This document shows positions 62,811 to 64,000 of a stretch of DNA of 64,000 nt, in pieces. The notes beneath the pieces were generated by a model that saw only the letters and a list, made by a program, of their open reading frames with translations, did no database searches and was not told where the DNA came from. Every line of letters begins with the position of its first letter. Positions within the stretch are counted from its first letter, which is position 1. The position numbers and the translations under genes were made by a program. This stretch comes from Thiothrix lacustris DSM 21227 (lineage in GTDB: Bacteria; Pseudomonadota; Gammaproteobacteria; Thiotrichales; Thiotrichaceae), in the NCBI RefSeq assembly GCF_000621325.1, contig NZ_JHYQ01000001.1, positions 124,001 through 188,000 on the forward strand, in the 5' to 3' direction.

Positions 62811-64000
62811 ATGAGCAACTTCGCTTTTCTACCGAATCAGTTTCAAGACCTCAAACAAGCAGCACAAAAGGCCGAAAGCCACATCCACGGCGACCCGCGT
62901 GCCGCCTGTTTCCATGCACGTTTCGCCCTCGAAGCTGCTGTGCATTGGCTGTACCGCTACGACAACACCCTGCGGATGCCCTACGACCACTCGCTCAATA
63001 GCCTGTTACACGAGCCGGATTTTCAAAACCTCATTCCGCAGCAACTCTTCCACAAAGCCAAAGCCATCCAACGCATTGGCAACCAAGCCGTGCACAACCC
63101 CGCGCCCGTCCGCCCACTCGACGCGCTGCAAATGGTCAAAGAATTGCACCATATCGCCTACTGGCTGACCCGCAACTACACCCGCCCCCTACCACCAGCC
63201 ATTGACTGGGATGATGCACTCGTCCCGCGCCCCCTTGCCCCCGATGCGGTTGTGCCACGCAAGCAACTCGAAGCACTGGAAAAACAGCTTGCCACCGAAA
63301 GTGAAAAAGCCCTCAAACAACAGCAAGCCGCCGATGCACTCAATCAAGAGCTGCAAACCCTGCGCCAGCAACTCGCCGACCTGCACCAACAAGCCGCGCA
63401 ACAAACCGATACCCACGACTATTCCGAAGCCGAAACCCGTGCTTACCTCATCGACGTGGAAATTCACCGCGCGGGTTGGTCATTGAACCAAAAGCGCGAC
63501 CGTGAATATGAAGTCGTTGGAATGCCGACCAGCAAGGCTTCGACTACGCTCAGCCTACGGAATTCCCGTTCCCTGAGCGTAGCCGAAGGGAACAACGGCA
63601 CCGGTTTTGCTGACTACGTATTGTGGGGCGACGACGGTAAACCCTTGGCAGTGATCGAAGCCAAACGCACCACCGCTGATCCCGCTAAAGGCCAGCAGCA
63701 AGCCAAACTGTATGCGGATTGTCTTGAACAAATGCACGCGCAACGCCCGATCATTTACTACACCAACGGCTATGACACCTGGCTATGGGATGACACCCAA
63801 TACCCGCCGCGTCAGGTCAGTGGTTTCTACAACAAAGCCGCTCTGAGCAGCCTGATCTTACGCCGCAGCAACCGCCAGCCACTCGATACCAAGCTGGTGA
63901 ATGCAGAAATTGCCGGGCGTTATTACCAAAAACGCGCCATCGGTAGCATCTGCAAACAATTTTCCCAGTCACGCCGTAAAGCCTTGCTGGTCATGGCAAC
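62811..64000 (+). CDS. hsdR: Type I restriction endonuclease HsdR (system 2), 5' part
   Basis: Runs off the window end after LLVMAT, just before the expected GSGKT Walker A. The start at 62811 (MSNFAFLPNQFQDLK) has AAGGG upstream. N-terminal DUF4145-like domain (about 5-115), coiled coil (about 145-200), then the nuclease domain with FADYVLWGDDGKPLAVIEAK (D...ExK, about 265-285). A 58-base palindrome (63536-63593) is inserted in frame within the nuclease domain, adding SKASTTLSLRNSRSLSVAEG between VGMP and NGTGF. Confidence 0.88.
   Translation, partial: MSNFAFLPNQFQDLKQAAQKAESHIHGDPRAACFHARFALEAAVHWLYRYDNTLRMPYDHSLNSLLHEPDFQNLIPQQLFHKAKAIQRIGNQAVHNPAPVRPLDALQMVKELHHIAYWLTRNYTRPLPPAIDWDDALVPRPLAPDAVVPRKQLEALEKQLATESEKALKQQQAADALNQELQTLRQQLADLHQQAAQQTDTHDYSEAETRAYLIDVEIHRAGWSLNQKRDREYEVVGMPTSKASTTLSLRNSRSLSVAEGNNGTGFADYVLWGDDGKPLAVIEAKRTTADPAKGQQQAKLYADCLEQMHAQRPIIYYTNGYDTWLWDDTQYPPRQVSGFYNKAALSSLILRRSNRQPLDTKLVNAEIAGRYYQKRAIGSICKQFSQSRRKALLVMA
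63536..63593. repeat. Palindromic unit inserted in hsdR (system 2)
   Basis: GGCTTCGACTACGCTCAGCC-TACGGAATTCCC-GTTCCCTGAGCGTAGCCGAA-GGGAAC. Read in frame, it lies directly before the catalytic aspartate loop of the nuclease domain. Confidence 0.85.

Overview
The window looks like the chromosome of a gammaproteobacterium, most probably a filamentous sulfur bacterium of the Thiothrix group. This rests on gene content (a prp operon with acnD and prpF, separate bioC and bioH, cydDC, bamB) and on the many palindromic repeats and decayed AAA-ATPase genes. It is an inference, because no rRNA or other phylogenetic marker is present. Core genes are moderately GC-rich. Two stretches, about 22.3-32.5 kb and 36.1-37.3 kb, are clearly AT-rich and foreign-looking.

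Layout. 0-8.2 kb: bamB, an iron-dependent alcohol dehydrogenase, a 5-oxoprolinase/hydantoinase fusion, arfB and an AAA ATPase-nuclease. 8.2-14.3 kb: a complete type I restriction system (hsdR-hsdM-hsdS, minus strand) with a duplicated hsdM tail and palindromes between hsdM and hsdS. 14.4-21.5 kb: an ABC exporter remnant, a hybrid histidine kinase, a Crp/Fnr regulator, cydDC and a 40-residue lysine-rich gene. 21.6-22.3 kb: a decayed AAA-ATPase gene.

22.3-32.5 kb: an AT-rich mobile element of about 10 kb. It carries a filamentous-phage type (II/X) rolling-circle replication protein, a KilA-N-like protein, many small unrecognised genes, structured non-coding segments and, at its right end, an integron-type integrase. 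No Zot/gene I ATPase or coat gene was recognised, so it is not a complete inovirus. 32.5-36.2 kb: DNA resembling integron cassettes, with attC-like folds beside the integrase stop codon, two small orphan genes, a broken AAA-ATPase gene and a BrnT/BrnA toxin-antitoxin pair. 36.2-37.3 kb: a frameshifted SMEK-domain gene and an unknown gene.

37.3-49.5 kb: mostly housekeeping genes (sulfotransferase-like gene, pepN, Nudix gene, CDGSH protein, bioC, bioH, plsY, recD, galU), with a two-gene AT-rich insertion between bioH and bioC. 49.7-58.2 kb: the 2-methylcitrate operon for propionate catabolism (GntR regulator, prpB, prpC, acnD, prpF, prpE), preceded by two matching operator palindromes. 58.2 kb to the end: a second type I restriction locus (hsdM, GIY-YIG gene, frameshifted hsdS, PIN/UPF0175 toxin-antitoxin, start of hsdR) that is saturated with palindromic repeats.

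Two themes stand out. First, a 10-kb element that seems to combine II/X-type replication with an integron integrase lies next to cassette-like DNA. Second, several families of short palindromes have entered reading frames (oxoprolinase, alcohol dehydrogenase, hsdM, GIY-YIG, hsdR) without breaking them.
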